A stretch of 64,000 bases of DNA. It comes from an uncultured Collinsella sp. Lineage in GTDB: Bacteria > Actinomycetota > Coriobacteriia > Coriobacteriales > Coriobacteriaceae. How positions within the stretch are numbered: the first letter of the stretch is position 1; every line of letters begins with the position of its first letter. Where the stretch lies: assembly GCA_900540935.1 (NCBI GenBank), contig UQHW01000006.1, positions 1 through 64,000 of the forward strand. Reading direction: 5' to 3'. Under the pieces are notes generated by a model. The model made no database searches, was not told where the DNA came from, and saw only the letters and a program-made list of their open reading frames with translations. A program made the translations under genes and the position numbers. This document shows, piece by piece, positions 59,941-64,000 of the stretch.

Positions 59941-60227
59941 TACAATAAACCCGCATGCGGATTTCCGTTGCGGGCGCTTCCCATCGCCGGGGCGTGCCCG
60001 GGAGCATCCGACATGCGGCCTTTGCGGCGCTCGGTCATGTGCAAGACGGGTAGCTGGGCTTGTGGAGCGCGTGCAGCCCTCCTCGCCTCGGCATGCCTTC
60101 TCTCCACGCCATGTACCTGCTGCTGAGTCCGCCTGCCAGATGATTGGAAGCAACAGCGAAAATCCCATCACGCCAACATCCCGGCGATCGCCGGGGCCTG
60201 TATACCTATATGAGAGGAGAGGGGTAT
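59941..60227 (+). promoter_or_regulatory. candidate structured leader of nifJ
   Basis: TACAAT at 59941 is a possible -10 box. The following 280 nt contain several potential helices: CCGCATGCGG (59951), ACATG/CATGT (60011/60036), and GTGGAG-C-GCGTGC with GCATGC...CTCCAC (60062-60107). No known riboswitch or housekeeping RNA signature was recognised, and no gene in this gap is supported. Confidence 0.3.
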
Positions 60228-63767
<3,540 letters not shown>

Positions 63768-63819
63768 GTCTCCCACCGCAGGATCTGAGGGCTGACCTTC
63801 GCGGACGTCCTCGGACATG

Positions 63820-63860
63820 AAGGAACCCCCGCTGCGCACTACGTGCGGCGGGGGTTCCTT
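63820..63860 (+). terminator. intrinsic terminator of nifJ
   Basis: A perfect 13-bp stem (AAGGAACCCCCGC / GCGGGGGTTCCTT) has a 15-nt loop and a short T-tract. It could also serve the minus-strand gene that ends at 63874. Confidence 0.8.
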
Positions 63861-63873
63861 CGTCCTGACGCTC

Positions 63874-64000
63874 CTATATGGCAAGGTCTTTTTTAGAATC
63901 CATTTTTCGCTCGGCCTCGAAGGCCTGCCTGTCCCAATCGAGCGGGAGCCCCGCCTCGACCCAGGCCTCGTAGGCCCTCCTTATGGGCTTGAACTCCCTT
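63874..64000 (-). CDS. C-terminal end of an unidentified gene (partial)
   Basis: A minus-strand frame runs in from the right edge and stops at TAG (63874). The visible 41 residues end ...ERKMDSKKDLAI and include EAWVEAGLPLDWDRQAFEAE. They are charged and helical. The family cannot be recognised from this fragment. Confidence 0.5.
   Translation of the reverse strand, partial: REFKPIRRAYEAWVEAGLPLDWDRQAFEAERKMDSKKDLAI

Noticed and set aside
59941..60227. SRP RNA, RNase P RNA, 6S RNA or a known riboswitch in the nifJ leader
   Set aside because: None of the conserved core sequences of these RNAs was recognised on either strand.

Overview
The window is GC-rich, compact bacterial chromosome and looks like a strictly anaerobic actinobacterium of the Coriobacteriia, most likely Collinsella or a close relative (inferred from gene content, not from a marker gene search). 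The indicators are a dnaK-grpE-dnaJ-hspR heat-shock operon, the actinobacterial fhaA-fhaB-PP2C-rodA/pbp-pknB cell-wall signalling cluster, a single-chain pyruvate:ferredoxin oxidoreductase, a 2[4Fe-4S] ferredoxin, nickel-hydrogenase maturation genes, a mannose-family PTS with DUF956, and a DUF5692 membrane protein. There is no phage, IS element, rRNA or CRISPR array.

Layout. 0.2-0.8 kb: a lipoprotein. 1.1-7.7 kb (minus strand): a phosphoglycolate-phosphatase-like HAD gene and a nickel block (82-aa protein, nikR, hypF, hypC, hypD, hypE); hypA lies alone at 35.9 kb and hypB is not in the window. 8.0-11.0 kb: thioredoxin, a protein of unknown function and an AgrC/AgrA-type two-component pair. 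11.2-15.2 kb: an autonomous NAD de novo operon nadA-nadB-nadC-niaR behind a 19-bp palindromic operator. 15.4-20.5 kb: ferredoxin, then dnaK-grpE-dnaJ-hspR. 20.9-27.5 kb: an aconitase-family hydratase, an anchored protein, clpB and a tiny protein. 27.9-35.7 kb: an AAA/DUF4143 ATPase, a membrane protein, and a DUF5692 / TetR / large iron-sulfur flavoprotein cluster. 35.9-39.9 kb: hypA and the mannose PTS (IIAB, IIC, IID, DUF956). 40.1 kb: tRNA-Arg(CCT) with duplicated 3' fragments. 40.4-51.5 kb (minus): PASTA kinase, a fused SEDS/class B PBP, PP2C phosphatase, two FHA proteins, a second kinase and a YcxB-like protein. 51.6-55.8 kb: dnaX, a minus-strand insertion, ybaB, recR. 56.1-59.8 kb: a second kinase/FHA module. 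60.2-63.8 kb: nifJ, then the end of an unidentified minus-strand gene.

The most striking non-coding content is a set of repeat families. (i) Three copies of a roughly 150-nt element with covarying helices, each starting directly after a stop codon (796, 20516, 35699): a candidate structured RNA. (ii) Four long-armed palindromes of about 70 bp (1023, 15195, 27559, 39949). (iii) A tandem array of three palindromes with an 80-bp period upstream of clpB. (iv) Three consecutive imperfect hairpins upstream of dnaK. A shared inverted repeat, AATCTTA-N11-TTAGATT, lies upstream of both dnaK and clpB and is the best candidate HspR operator.

How the parts fit: ferredoxin, PFOR, the iron-sulfur flavoprotein and hydrogenase maturation all point to fermentative, ferredoxin-based redox metabolism fed by PTS sugars. 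The kinase/phosphatase/FHA cluster couples cell-wall synthesis to Ser/Thr phosphorylation. DnaK and ClpB form one HspR-controlled protein-quality regulon.
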